From positions 1-30,631 of the forward strand of contig CAZAEQ010000048.1 in assembly GCA_964484185.1 (NCBI GenBank): a stretch of DNA of 30,631 nt. Direction: 5' to 3'. The position numbers were made by a program, and so were the translations under genes. This stretch comes from F1-120-MAGs238 sp964484185. GTDB taxonomy: Bacteria; Planctomycetota; Phycisphaerae; Phycisphaerales; UBA1924. Positions 9,207-17,175 of the stretch are shown here, piece after piece (position 1 is the first letter of the stretch; each line of letters begins with the position of its first letter). The notes under the pieces were generated by a model, which was not told where the DNA came from, ran no database searches, and saw nothing but the letters and a program-made list of their open reading frames with translations.

Positions 9207-9953
9207 ATGAATGCAAAGAAACTGCTCTCTCTGTTGGTCGTAGCCGGAATCGCAACCTCATTTGTTGCGTCCACCTCCATCGTCCTTGCGGAGCCGCCGG
9301 CCGACAAGGCGCCTGCCAAGCAGGACGACACCAAGAAAGAGAAGGGCGAAAAGAAAGACAAAACTGACAAGAAAGACAAAGAGAAATCCAAAGACGGCAA
9401 GAAATCTGAATCGACCGCGGTCGCCGCTGGCTCAGATGTTGCTGCTTTCACCCTCAAGGACACCGAAGGCAAAGAACACTCCCTGGCCGACCTGATGAAG
9501 GGCAAGAAAGCCGTCGTGCTCCAGTGGTTCAACGCTGATTGTCCGTTCGTCGTCAAGCACTACGGCAAGAACAATACCTTCAACGACCTCCAGACCAAGT
9601 ACGGCAAAGATGTCTCGATCGTCGCCGTGTGCTCAAACGCTTCCGGCAAGCCAGGCTCTGGCGTCGATCGCAATAACAAGGCCAAAAAGGACTGGAAGAT
9701 CGAATACCCCATCCTGATGGACGATGCCGGCACCGTTGGCAAGGCATTCAACGCCAAGAACACCCCACTCATGGCCATCATCACCCCAGACAACAAGATC
9801 GCCTACTACGGCGCGATCGATGATGACACCTCAGCCAGCGGCCCCGGCAAGACTAACTACGTCGCCAAGGCCCTTGATGAAATCCTCGCTGGCAAGCCAG
9901 TGACCACACAGAACACCAAGCCCTACGGCTGCAGTGTTCACTACGCCAACTAA
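9207..9953 (+). CDS. Exported redoxin (AhpC/TSA-like) with Lys-rich linker
   Basis: A 248-residue protein. The start at 9207 is fixed by AAGGAG at 9193-9198. A signal peptide covers about 1-28 (ends VLAEPPA). Residues about 36-72 are a Lys/Asp/Glu-rich low-complexity linker, probably flexible. The thioredoxin-fold redoxin domain then follows, with the single active-site Cys112 in WFNADCPFVVKHY, the arrangement of peroxiredoxin-like proteins. A CxxC pair is absent at this site. A conserved-looking C-terminal PYGCSVHY carries Cys242, which could act as a resolving cysteine (inference). It lies downstream of the DsbD-alpha-like gene, which could in principle reduce it in the same compartment. 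It ends before a clear terminator. Confidence 0.85.
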   Translation: MNAKKLLSLLVVAGIATSFVASTSIVLAEPPADKAPAKQDDTKKEKGEKKDKTDKKDKEKSKDGKKSESTAVAAGSDVAAFTLKDTEGKEHSLADLMKGKKAVVLQWFNADCPFVVKHYGKNNTFNDLQTKYGKDVSIVAVCSNASGKPGSGVDRNNKAKKDWKIEYPILMDDAGTVGKAFNAKNTPLMAIITPDNKIAYYGAIDDDTSASGPGKTNYVAKALDEILAGKPVTTQNTKPYGCSVHYAN

Positions 9954-9980
9954 GTTTCTCGCCTCCGAAATTACCACCAA

Positions 9981-10011
9981 GGCTCGGACGGCGATACCGT
10001 CCGGGCCTTTT
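9981..10011 (+). terminator. Rho-independent terminator after the redoxin gene
   Basis: An 11-bp stem (GGCTCGGACGG at 9981-9991 with 9997-10007, one G-U pair), a 5-nt loop and TTTT. It starts 28 nt after the redoxin stop codon and separates that unit from the protease gene. It also argues against a protease start at the ATG at 10014. Confidence 0.85.
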
Positions 10012-10070
10012 GCATGGCTATTCCGCATGAACCCGCGGCGGTCATCCGATGTATGGTTGATGGAGAAGAC

Positions 10071-12182
10071 ATGGAAGTCCTGAATAACATTTCGAACCTG
10101 CTGCTGGTTCTCGCCGGCTTCACCTTCATTATTTTCATCCATGAGATGGGCCACTTTGTCGCCGCCAAATGGGCGGGAATTCGAGTCCTGGCCTTTGCCA
10201 TAGGCTTTGGCCCGGCCGTCGCCTCCTATCGAAAGGGTCTGGGGTTTCGCCGCGGATCCTCAGAACCAGAATACCTGCAACTCCGCCACGACAACGCTGA
10301 GGCCGCCAAGACGATTTCGCCAACTGAGTACCGCTGGAATTGGCTCCCCTTTGGCGGCTATGTGAAAATGCTCGGCCAGGAAGACATCAACCCCGGAGCC
10401 ATTTCCAATGAGCCCGACAGTTATCAGAACTGCGTACCGTGGAAACGCATGGTGGTCATTTCCGCCGGTGTGATCTTCAACGTCATCCTCGCTCTCGCCC
10501 TCTTCATTCTGGTCTTCATGGTCGGAATCAAAAGCCCGCCTGCCAAGGCCGGCGCAATAGCACAAGGCTCTCCGGCTGCGCTTTCAATGCCGCTGAATGC
10601 TCAGGCGCTGGGAATCACTTCGCCCGGAATGCGAACTGATGATGTGATTCTCTCCATCAACGGTCACGCGCCAAATTCGTTCGCAGACATCCTGCCCATC
10701 GTCGCCTTATCTGATAAAGACGGAACGATCGATATCAAAGCCCGCCGCAGCGGAATCAGTGAACCCCTCGAATTTGCCATTCGACCAGCGCCATCGGAAT
10801 CAACCGGAATTCTCGAAATCGGACTTTACCCACCACTTTCCAGCACAATTTATAATCCACGCAACGAGAAAGAAGAACAGTTCATTCGGGCTGAATTGGA
10901 TTCAATCGGCCTCAACAGTGTGCGGCCGGGAATGACCTTGACATCCGTCGCCGGTAAGCCCCTGACCAGTCTGCAAGACCTGCAAGATGCAATTGACGCA
11001 TCTGAAGGCAACCTCGTCGCAGTGACCTTCAAGGATTCGAAAGGCGACGTTACAGGCCATCTGCTCCCCCGAACTCAATTGCAGACCGCGTGGACCACGA
11101 TGGCCACCGGCAAATCTGCGGCGATTGGTAATCTCCTGGGTTTCCTTCCCGTCATGAAAATTGAGACCGCAAGCGACGCTGCCAAGGCCCAGGGCCTGCG
11201 CGATGGCGACATCTTCGTGCGACTTGGCCGCACAGAGTTTCCATCAATTGCAGAAGGCGTGCGCGAAGTAAAGTCGAATCCCGGAAAGACCATTTCAATA
11301 GTCGTTCAACGTACCGTCGATGGTCAGACATCGCAAGTCCCGCTTCAAGTCAAAGTCAACAGCGATGGGCTCATTGGCTTCAGCCTCTCAGACACTCGTG
11401 AAGATTCCGCAGTCGTCGCCCTGCCCCTCTCAACTCTGAAACTCTCACCACGCGATCAAACTTTGGCCCCGCAGATTGCCGCCGCGGTCATCTCAAGTCC
11501 GGGCACGCGGATTGCCGCGATCAACGACAAACCAGTTGGCAATTTCCGCGAAATTCGATCCGCTATCAAGCGAGCTGTCATGCAGAGCAATGGAGATGTT
11601 GCTCTGAAATTCAAGCTCATTCCTCCTACCACTGTCGCCGGCCAAACCGCTGAACCCATCGAAACCACTTACAAGCTCACAACTCAGGAGATCGAAGCGG
11701 TTCGCAAGATGAGCATGGGCTTTGAGAATCCACTCCTGCAGGCCCGCGTGCTCGACCTTGATGAAGTGGTGGTAAAGGCCGACAGCCCCGGTCTTGCAAT
11801 TACCATGGGAATCAACGAAACGCGGCGCATGCTTCGCTCCGTATATGTCACATTCCTGAGACTCTTCCAGGGAAGCGTTCCAGTTGAACAACTCCATGGC
11901 CCCGTCGGAATCGCCACCATCGGCACCTCAGTCGCAGACCGCGGCTTTATCTATCTTCTCCTCTTCATGGCCATGATCTCCGTGAACTTGGCAGTAGTCA
12001 ATTTCCTGCCTCTCCCCATCGTCGACGGCGGCCAGTTCCTCTTCCTTCTCTGGGAGCAAATCCGCGGCAAGCCTGCCTCGATCCAGTTCCAAAATGCCGC
12101 GACGCTCGCTGGCCTCGTCCTCATAGGTTGCATGTTCTTATTCGTAACCTTCAACGATATCGCAGCGTTCTTCCGCCCCTAA
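10071..12182 (+). CDS. RseP-like site-2 protease (M50) with extended PDZ region
   Basis: A 703-residue intramembrane zinc metalloprotease. The start at 10071 is chosen because GGAGAAG lies just upstream and the protein then begins directly with the first membrane helix. In-frame ATGs at 10014 and 10053 would add an unlikely tail. Zinc site: HEMGH at 24-28 in the first helix, and NFLPLPIVDGG at 644-654 with Asp652 as the third ligand. A second helix (VVISAGVIFNVILALALF) and two C-terminal helices flank a long soluble region. That region holds about four PDZ-like units, against two in E. coli RseP (about 450 residues). The family cleaves anti-sigma factors or other single-pass proteins after a first cut. 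No sigma or anti-sigma gene is nearby, so the substrate is unknown. A hydrolase gene follows 9 nt later. Confidence 0.9.
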   Translation: MEVLNNISNLLLVLAGFTFIIFIHEMGHFVAAKWAGIRVLAFAIGFGPAVASYRKGLGFRRGSSEPEYLQLRHDNAEAAKTISPTEYRWNWLPFGGYVKMLGQEDINPGAISNEPDSYQNCVPWKRMVVISAGVIFNVILALALFILVFMVGIKSPPAKAGAIAQGSPAALSMPLNAQALGITSPGMRTDDVILSINGHAPNSFADILPIVALSDKDGTIDIKARRSGISEPLEFAIRPAPSESTGILEIGLYPPLSSTIYNPRNEKEEQFIRAELDSIGLNSVRPGMTLTSVAGKPLTSLQDLQDAIDASEGNLVAVTFKDSKGDVTGHLLPRTQLQTAWTTMATGKSAAIGNLLGFLPVMKIETASDAAKAQGLRDGDIFVRLGRTEFPSIAEGVREVKSNPGKTISIVVQRTVDGQTSQVPLQVKVNSDGLIGFSLSDTREDSAVVALPLSTLKLSPRDQTLAPQIAAAVISSPGTRIAAINDKPVGNFREIRSAIKRAVMQSNGDVALKFKLIPPTTVAGQTAEPIETTYKLTTQEIEAVRKMSMGFENPLLQARVLDLDEVVVKADSPGLAITMGINETRRMLRSVYVTFLRLFQGSVPVEQLHGPVGIATIGTSVADRGFIYLLLFMAMISVNLAVVNFLPLPIVDGGQFLFLLWEQIRGKPASIQFQNAATLAGLVLIGCMFLFVTFNDIAAFFRP

Positions 12183-12191
12183 CCTCCCCGC

Positions 12192-13151
12192 GTGTTTGAA
12201 CGGATTCTCGGATTCATCTTCCTCCTCTCGTCAGGCTTTCTGCTTGCATTCATAGTGCTGGTCTGGTACACGCTGCGCACTCTCACCGTGCCTCCGCGCC
12301 GAACCTATTCATGGGCAGTCTCCCGCAAACGCGCTGGCGACCCGGGCGAACTCATCCCACCGCTTTCCTTTCGCCCCTTCAAATTCCAAAGTCGAGACTC
12401 GGAACTCTGCGCGTGGGAGATCACCGGTCAGCTCTCCGGCGGCCCCACCATCATCATCACAGGCGGCTGGGGCGAATCCAAAGTCACCATGCTCGAGCGC
12501 GCAGCACACCTTTGCCAATTCGCTGACACAATCATCCTCTGGGATCTACCAGGACACGGAGAGTCCCATGGTACCACGAGCCTGGGCGCACACGAATCTG
12601 AAGACTTGATCACACTCGCAAAGTCCCTAACTGCCAGCGGCGACTTATTTCTATTTGGTTACTCACTCGGAGCCGGCGTCTCAATCGAGGCAGCCGCTCG
12701 CAATCAAATCCCCAATCTCCGCGGCGTAATCGCCGAAGCCCCCTACCGCCTTCCCGTCACGCCCGCGCTCAACGTACTCAACCAACTCGGCGTCCCCTAC
12801 ACACTCAACCTGCCCGCAGCGATGATGATCATCGGACTGAAGCTCGGCTACGGACTTGACTTTGGCACCTCAAAACTCTACGACCGAGCGGGTCACGCCA
12901 AACTTCTCAAACACCCGCTGTTAGTCATTCACGGAGACCTCGATGCGATCTGTCCTCCACTTGACGGAGTAGCTATTTCTCAGGCCGCCCACGGTCGATA
13001 CGAATTGATCAAAAATGCCGATCACGTCAACCTTTGGGTCAGAGAATCCTCTCGGCAGCAGGCCATTTCCGCCATTCACACCTTCTGCCGCGAGACACTC
13101 GGCAACCGTACAATTGGCCATGCCAAGACAGTGGAACAGCCCAAGCGTTGA
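12192..13151 (+). CDS. Membrane-anchored alpha/beta hydrolase
   Basis: A 319-residue protein with a GTG start 9 nt after the protease stop. One N-terminal transmembrane helix (about 6-26) anchors it, and the rest is an alpha/beta hydrolase fold. The nucleophile is Ser158 in GYSLG, the acid Asp251 in HGDLDAICP, and the base His278 in NADHVNLW. WDLPGHGES at about 116-124 is the usual turn before the nucleophile strand, and ITGGWGES is the likely oxyanion loop. The layout resembles YqkD/FrsA-type or BAAT-like serine hydrolases of unknown substrate. The end of the gene overlaps the chosen deoC start by 32 nt, so the two are probably co-transcribed. Confidence 0.8.
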   Translation: MFERILGFIFLLSSGFLLAFIVLVWYTLRTLTVPPRRTYSWAVSRKRAGDPGELIPPLSFRPFKFQSRDSELCAWEITGQLSGGPTIIITGGWGESKVTMLERAAHLCQFADTIILWDLPGHGESHGTTSLGAHESEDLITLAKSLTASGDLFLFGYSLGAGVSIEAAARNQIPNLRGVIAEAPYRLPVTPALNVLNQLGVPYTLNLPAAMMIIGLKLGYGLDFGTSKLYDRAGHAKLLKHPLLVIHGDLDAICPPLDGVAISQAAHGRYELIKNADHVNLWVRESSRQQAISAIHTFCRETLGNRTIGHAKTVEQPKR

Positions 13152-14112
13152 TGCGGTCATGGCCGCGGAACGTGCGGCCAGCTTTACCAAGCGATCGATC
13201 AAGAAATCAGCAAAACTGGCGGGGTATCGCCTCGCACTTTCCATGCTCGACCTGACAACTCTTGAGGGCAAGGACTCTCCCGAAAAAGCCAGGTCACTTG
13301 CTCGCAAAGCCGTTCGCCCCGATGAGCTCGATCCGACTCTTCCCAGTGTCGCTGCAGTCTGCGTGTATCCGCAAATGGTCCCGGATGTGCGTCAGGAACT
13401 CGATAAGGTCAAGGGCTCACACGTCAAGATCGCCGCGGTCGCAACCGGCTTTCCCAGTGGCCAATTTCCACTCGATGTCAAACTCCGCGACGTCGCCGAT
13501 GCGATCGCCAAGGGCGCTGACGAAATCGACATGGTCATCTCCCGCGGCGAATTTCTCGCTGGCAACTACGAACTCGTCGCAGATGAGATTCGCGAAGTAA
13601 AGCTGGTATGTGTGAAATCGACACGACCAGTTGCGCTCAAGGTCATTCTGGAAACCGGCGAACTTGAGACGCTCGACAACGTTCGGCTCGCCAGCGACAT
13701 TGCAATTCAAGCGATGGCAGAGATTGACGACCTCGATCCGCAGGCCGCGGCCCATCGCCATGAACTTGGATTCTTTGACTTCATCAAGACAAGCACCGGC
13801 AAAGTGCAGCCCGCAGCGACCATGCCCGTGACTCTTGTCATGCTCGAGGCAATTCGCGACTGGTATCTCAAGACCGGCCGCCTCGTCGGCATGAAACCTG
13901 CCGGCGGCATCCGCACCGCGAAACAGTCATTGCACTACCTGGTCATGGTGAACGAAACGCTCGGCCATGTCACTGGCAAGGGCACCTGCCCCTGGCTGTC
14001 TCCGTGTTTGTTCCGTTTCGGAGCTTCAACGCTCACTAACGACATTCTCCGTCAAGTTCGGTTCCTCAAGAGCGGCACATACCAGGCATCTCACGATTTC
14101 AGCGAGGCTTAA
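13120..14112 (+). CDS. deoC: Deoxyribose-phosphate aldolase, long (DERA) type
   Basis: Class I aldolase that splits 2-deoxyribose-5-phosphate into glyceraldehyde-3-phosphate and acetaldehyde in deoxynucleoside catabolism. The 330-residue length matches the long form known from animal DERA (318), not the short E. coli form (259). The catalytic lysines are Lys223 in FIKTSTGK (Schiff base) and Lys259 in GMKPAGGIR. Their spacing of 36 equals that of human K218 and K254. The acidic EIDMVI strand is present. The ATG at 13120 is preferred because NSPSV near the N-terminus aligns with NHPAV of human DERA. The ATG at 13159 is an alternative that avoids overlapping the hydrolase gene. About 16 extra residues (DDLDPQAAAHRHELG) precede the Schiff-base strand. 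An ALDH gene follows 3 nt later. Confidence 0.93.
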   Translation: MPRQWNSPSVDAVMAAERAASFTKRSIKKSAKLAGYRLALSMLDLTTLEGKDSPEKARSLARKAVRPDELDPTLPSVAAVCVYPQMVPDVRQELDKVKGSHVKIAAVATGFPSGQFPLDVKLRDVADAIAKGADEIDMVISRGEFLAGNYELVADEIREVKLVCVKSTRPVALKVILETGELETLDNVRLASDIAIQAMAEIDDLDPQAAAHRHELGFFDFIKTSTGKVQPAATMPVTLVMLEAIRDWYLKTGRLVGMKPAGGIRTAKQSLHYLVMVNETLGHVTGKGTCPWLSPCLFRFGASTLTNDILRQVRFLKSGTYQASHDFSEA

Positions 14113-14115
14113 TCC

Positions 14116-15630
14116 ATGTCAGAAACCGAAGTTTCAGCAGTATCATCGACCGCCCTTGCCGCGCCACAGCGAGATGTGCTCATTCCCTCCTCGGTGCAGA
14201 CAGCCAAATGGGACTACGCCCCTGCGCCCGAATCGGTGAAAGTTGAAATCAAGCCTCAGTACGGACACTTCATCAACGGCAAGTGGACATCGGGCAAAGG
14301 CAAGTCATTCGCGACGATCAACCCCGCGACTGAACAACCGCTCGCGCAGATCGCCCAGGGTTCTGACAAGGATGTTGATGATGCTGTGAAAGCAGCGCGA
14401 GCCGCATTTCCAAAGTGGGCCAAACTCGATCCCCGCGAGCGAGCCAAGTACATCTTCCGAATTTCGCGCCGACTTCAAGAGCGTGCGCGCGAATTAGCCG
14501 TTCTTGAAACTATGGACTGCGGCAAGCCCATCAAGGAATCTCGCGATGTCGATGTGCCGCTGGTTGCTGCACATTTCTTCTATCACGCGGGCTGGGCCGA
14601 CAAACTCGAATATGCATTTCCCGGGGCAGCACCAAAACCTATCGGTGTCTGCGGCCAGATCATCCCCTGGAACTTCCCGCTTCTGATGGCCGCATGGAAG
14701 CTCGCACCCGCCCTGGCCTGCGGCAACACATGCGTGCTTAAGCCCGCAGAGACAACTTCGCTCACCGCACTTCGCCTCGCCGAGATCTTTGAGGAAATTG
14801 ATCTTCCGCCAGGCGTTGTCAACATCGTCACTGGCGATGGCCGCACCGGGGCAGCGATCACTAATCACGCGGGCATCGACAAAGTAGCGTTCACAGGTTC
14901 CACGGAAGTCGGCAAGAAGATCGCTTCCGCAACGGCTGATTCACACAAGAAACTCACGCTGGAACTGGGCGGCAAATCGCCGCACATCATCTTCGCAGAT
15001 GCCGCGATCGATCAGGCCATCGAGGGAATCATTCAGGGAATCTACTTCAATCAAGGCGAGGTCTGCTGCGCCGGCTCCCGCCTGTTCGTTCAGGAGAACA
15101 TCCTGGATGAAGTTATCGCCAAACTCAATTTGCGCATCGCATCGCTCCGCGTCGGCGACCCGATGGACAAAAACACCGATGTTGGAGCAGTGAACAGCAA
15201 GGCTCAACTTGACCAAATCAATCGGTACATGGCTCTTGGATCCAGCGAAGGCGCCACATTGCACAGCGGAAATCGCTCAACGTTGCCAAACAAGGGTTAC
15301 TGGTGCAAGCCGTGCTTCTTTACCGGCGTGCAGCCCAGCCACACCATTGCCCGCGAAGAGATCTTCGGCCCAGTCCTCAGCATCCTCACCTTCCGCACGC
15401 CTGAAGAAGCCATCACCCGCGCTAACAACACTCCGTACGGACTCGCAGCTGGAATCTGGACCGAAAAGGGCTCCAAGATATTCGAGATCGCACGCAAACT
15501 CAAAGCTGGTGTCGTCTGGTGCAACACCTACAACAAGTTCGACCCCGCCAGCCCGTTTGGCGGATTCAAGGAATCTGGCTTCGGGCGCGAAGGCGGCATG
15601 CAGGGTCTCCGTGCATATGTCACCCTCTGA
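14116..15630 (+). CDS. NAD(P)-dependent aldehyde dehydrogenase
   Basis: A complete 504-residue ALDH superfamily enzyme. The start at 14116 has GAGG 8 nt upstream. Motifs in order: IIPWNFPLLMAAWKLAPAL (cofactor and substrate channel), VLKPAE (cofactor-binding Lys), FTGSTEVGKKI (Rossmann turn), LELGGKSP with general base Glu283, QGEVCCAGSR with nucleophile Cys317, and EEIFGPVLSI. The Glu-Cys spacing of 34 equals that of human ALDH2 (268/302). About 50 extra N-terminal residues precede the usual start (HFINGKW). It follows deoC by 3 nt, so acetaldehyde from the aldolase is a plausible substrate (inference). The reaction gives the acid plus NAD(P)H. No CoA-acylating signature was recognised. Confidence 0.93.
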   Translation: MSETEVSAVSSTALAAPQRDVLIPSSVQTAKWDYAPAPESVKVEIKPQYGHFINGKWTSGKGKSFATINPATEQPLAQIAQGSDKDVDDAVKAARAAFPKWAKLDPRERAKYIFRISRRLQERARELAVLETMDCGKPIKESRDVDVPLVAAHFFYHAGWADKLEYAFPGAAPKPIGVCGQIIPWNFPLLMAAWKLAPALACGNTCVLKPAETTSLTALRLAEIFEEIDLPPGVVNIVTGDGRTGAAITNHAGIDKVAFTGSTEVGKKIASATADSHKKLTLELGGKSPHIIFADAAIDQAIEGIIQGIYFNQGEVCCAGSRLFVQENILDEVIAKLNLRIASLRVGDPMDKNTDVGAVNSKAQLDQINRYMALGSSEGATLHSGNRSTLPNKGYWCKPCFFTGVQPSHTIAREEIFGPVLSILTFRTPEEAITRANNTPYGLAAGIWTEKGSKIFEIARKLKAGVVWCNTYNKFDPASPFGGFKESGFGREGGMQGLRAYVTL

Positions 15631-15645
15631 ATTTCCACACCACAG

Positions 15646-16233
15646 ATGACTATCGAATCACGCAACTTGTCCACGACCTTGCCCACGCACATCGAGAATG
15701 GCGAGCATGATTCTCTCACGATTGAAATCCGCCTAAAGACCGATGCCGATTCAGACTTCATCAAGGCCGAACTGCATAAGCACTGGCACGGCACACAGAT
15801 CTGGTCACTTGGCAATATCTTTGAAGCAGACCAGATCCCCGCGCTGATCGCGTGGCGAAACGGTCAGCGAATTGGGCTCCTCACCTATCAATTTCACATC
15901 GGTGGAAAGCAGTTGGAGGTGGTCACGCTGAGTGCCACCAGCAGCGGGAACGGTGCGGGAACCGCGTTGCTGCGACACATCGCAGCTCTTGCCAAAGCTC
16001 ACGGCTGCTTCCGCGTGTTCCTCACAACCACCAACGACAACCTCAACGCCATCGGTTTCTATCAGAAACGTGGCTGGACCATGGTGCGCTACCACGCTGG
16101 CAGCATGGACCGCGCCCGCATCCTCAAGCCATCAATTCCACTGATTGGTGACAACAACATTCCCCTGAAAGACGAACTTGAATACGAACTGAGCTTTATC
16201 GCGGGCTCGCCGCGCAAGGAAGGTGTGCATTGA
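15646..16233 (+). CDS. GNAT-family N-acetyltransferase
   Basis: A 195-residue protein, 15 nt after the ALDH stop; no ribosome binding site is evident. It has GNAT motif A (EVVTLSATSSGNGAGTALL, about 90-108), where the usual R/QxxGxG/A acetyl-CoA loop appears as SSGNGAG. It also has motif B (NLNAIGFYQKRGW, about 129-141), the typical closing helix. An N-terminal segment of about 28 residues precedes the fold. The substrate cannot be read from sequence. It sits between two ALDH-family genes, and its stop overlaps the start of the second by 4 nt, so the three are translated together. Regulation of an ALDH by acetylation, or small-molecule modification, are guesses only. Confidence 0.8.
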   Translation: MTIESRNLSTTLPTHIENGEHDSLTIEIRLKTDADSDFIKAELHKHWHGTQIWSLGNIFEADQIPALIAWRNGQRIGLLTYQFHIGGKQLEVVTLSATSSGNGAGTALLRHIAALAKAHGCFRVFLTTTNDNLNAIGFYQKRGWTMVRYHAGSMDRARILKPSIPLIGDNNIPLKDELEYELSFIAGSPRKEGVH

Positions 16234-17108
16234 CGGACCGACTCGACATTCTCAAAACATACAAGCTCTACATCGATGGCAAATTTCCACGCACCGAATC
16301 CGGCCGCTCGACAATTGTGAAAAACTCAAAGGGCGCTGTCCTCGCACACACCTGCAACGCCAGCCGCAAAGACCTGCGTGAAGCCATCGAAGCCGCCCGC
16401 CGCGCCCAAGGCGGCTGGGGAAGCGCAACCGCCTATCTCCGCGGCCAGATTCTGTACCGCATGGCCGAAATGATCGAAGGCCGCCGCGACGAATTTGCCT
16501 CACTCATCAAGTCAGCAGACACACCCGCCAAAGGAAAGAAAGCACTCTCTGCCGAAACAGAAGTCACCCTTTCCATCGACCGCCTCGTCTACTTCGCCGG
16601 ATTCGCCGACAAATTCGCTCAGGTGCTCGGCTGCAACAATCCTGTTTCAAGCCCCCACTACAACTTCACAGTCCCTGAAGCTTCCGGCGTGGTGTGCGTA
16701 GTCTGCCCCGACTCGCCTTCATTGCTCGGTCTTGTTTCGCTGGTCGCTCCGGTGCTTGCTTCGGGCAACACCGTGGTCATGAACGCAAGCGAAACCAATC
16801 CGCTCCCAGCGGTTGTCCTTGGAGAGATCTGTGCCACCGGTGATGTTCCCGCGGGCGTCCTCAACATTCTCACCGGTTCGCGGGCGGAACTGCTCCCCTA
16901 CATCGCCTCGCATCGCGATGTCGATGGCGTCCACGCGGCAGGTCTGACCAAAGCCGAGCGAGAGCTACTCCGAAAGGGCGTGGCCGAAAACATCAAACGT
17001 GTCGTAGTCCGCGACCAGGTCGACTGGACCTCTCGAGATTCAGAATCAGCCTGGTGGATCGAGCCTTTTGTTGAAATGAAGACCATCTGGCACCCCGCTT
17101 CTGTGTAA
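16230..17108 (+). CDS. Truncated ALDH-like protein without catalytic domain
   Basis: A 292-residue protein with a TTG start supported by AAGGAAGG at 16216-16223. The start overlaps the GNAT stop by 4 nt. The N-terminal two thirds follow the ALDH cofactor-binding domain: LYIDGKF, LASGNTVVMNASE and DVPAGVLNILTG are recognisable. It then passes to VDGVHAAG and a short tail ending FVEMKTIWHP. The general-base LELGGK and nucleophile QGxxC segments are missing. The channel PWNFPL has become CPDSPS, and VLKPAE has become VMNASE, losing the cofactor Lys. It should not be an active dehydrogenase. The frame is intact and translationally coupled, so a regulatory or structural partner of the intact ALDH is more likely than decay. 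Confidence 0.8.
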   Translation: MTDRLDILKTYKLYIDGKFPRTESGRSTIVKNSKGAVLAHTCNASRKDLREAIEAARRAQGGWGSATAYLRGQILYRMAEMIEGRRDEFASLIKSADTPAKGKKALSAETEVTLSIDRLVYFAGFADKFAQVLGCNNPVSSPHYNFTVPEASGVVCVVCPDSPSLLGLVSLVAPVLASGNTVVMNASETNPLPAVVLGEICATGDVPAGVLNILTGSRAELLPYIASHRDVDGVHAAGLTKAERELLRKGVAENIKRVVVRDQVDWTSRDSESAWWIEPFVEMKTIWHPASV

Positions 17109-17175
17109 CTTGCTGCAACCAGCTCCCAATCAGTTGGTAGAACGCCTTGGGAGAACGATTTTGAGGAGTCACATC

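Noticed and set aside
13015..13119. 35-codon upstream extension of deoC
   Set aside because: It overlaps the end of the hydrolase, including its catalytic His region, and has no similarity to DERA.
16230..17108. Short ALDH as a frameshifted pseudogene
   Set aside because: The frame is open throughout, the start has a good ribosome binding site, and the C-terminal FVEMKTIWHP tail looks like a designed end; no remains of a catalytic domain follow in another frame.
17123..17153. CTCCCAA/TTGGGAG inverted repeat as a terminator of the deoC block
   Set aside because: Only 7 bp with a 17-nt loop and no T-run; too weak to call.
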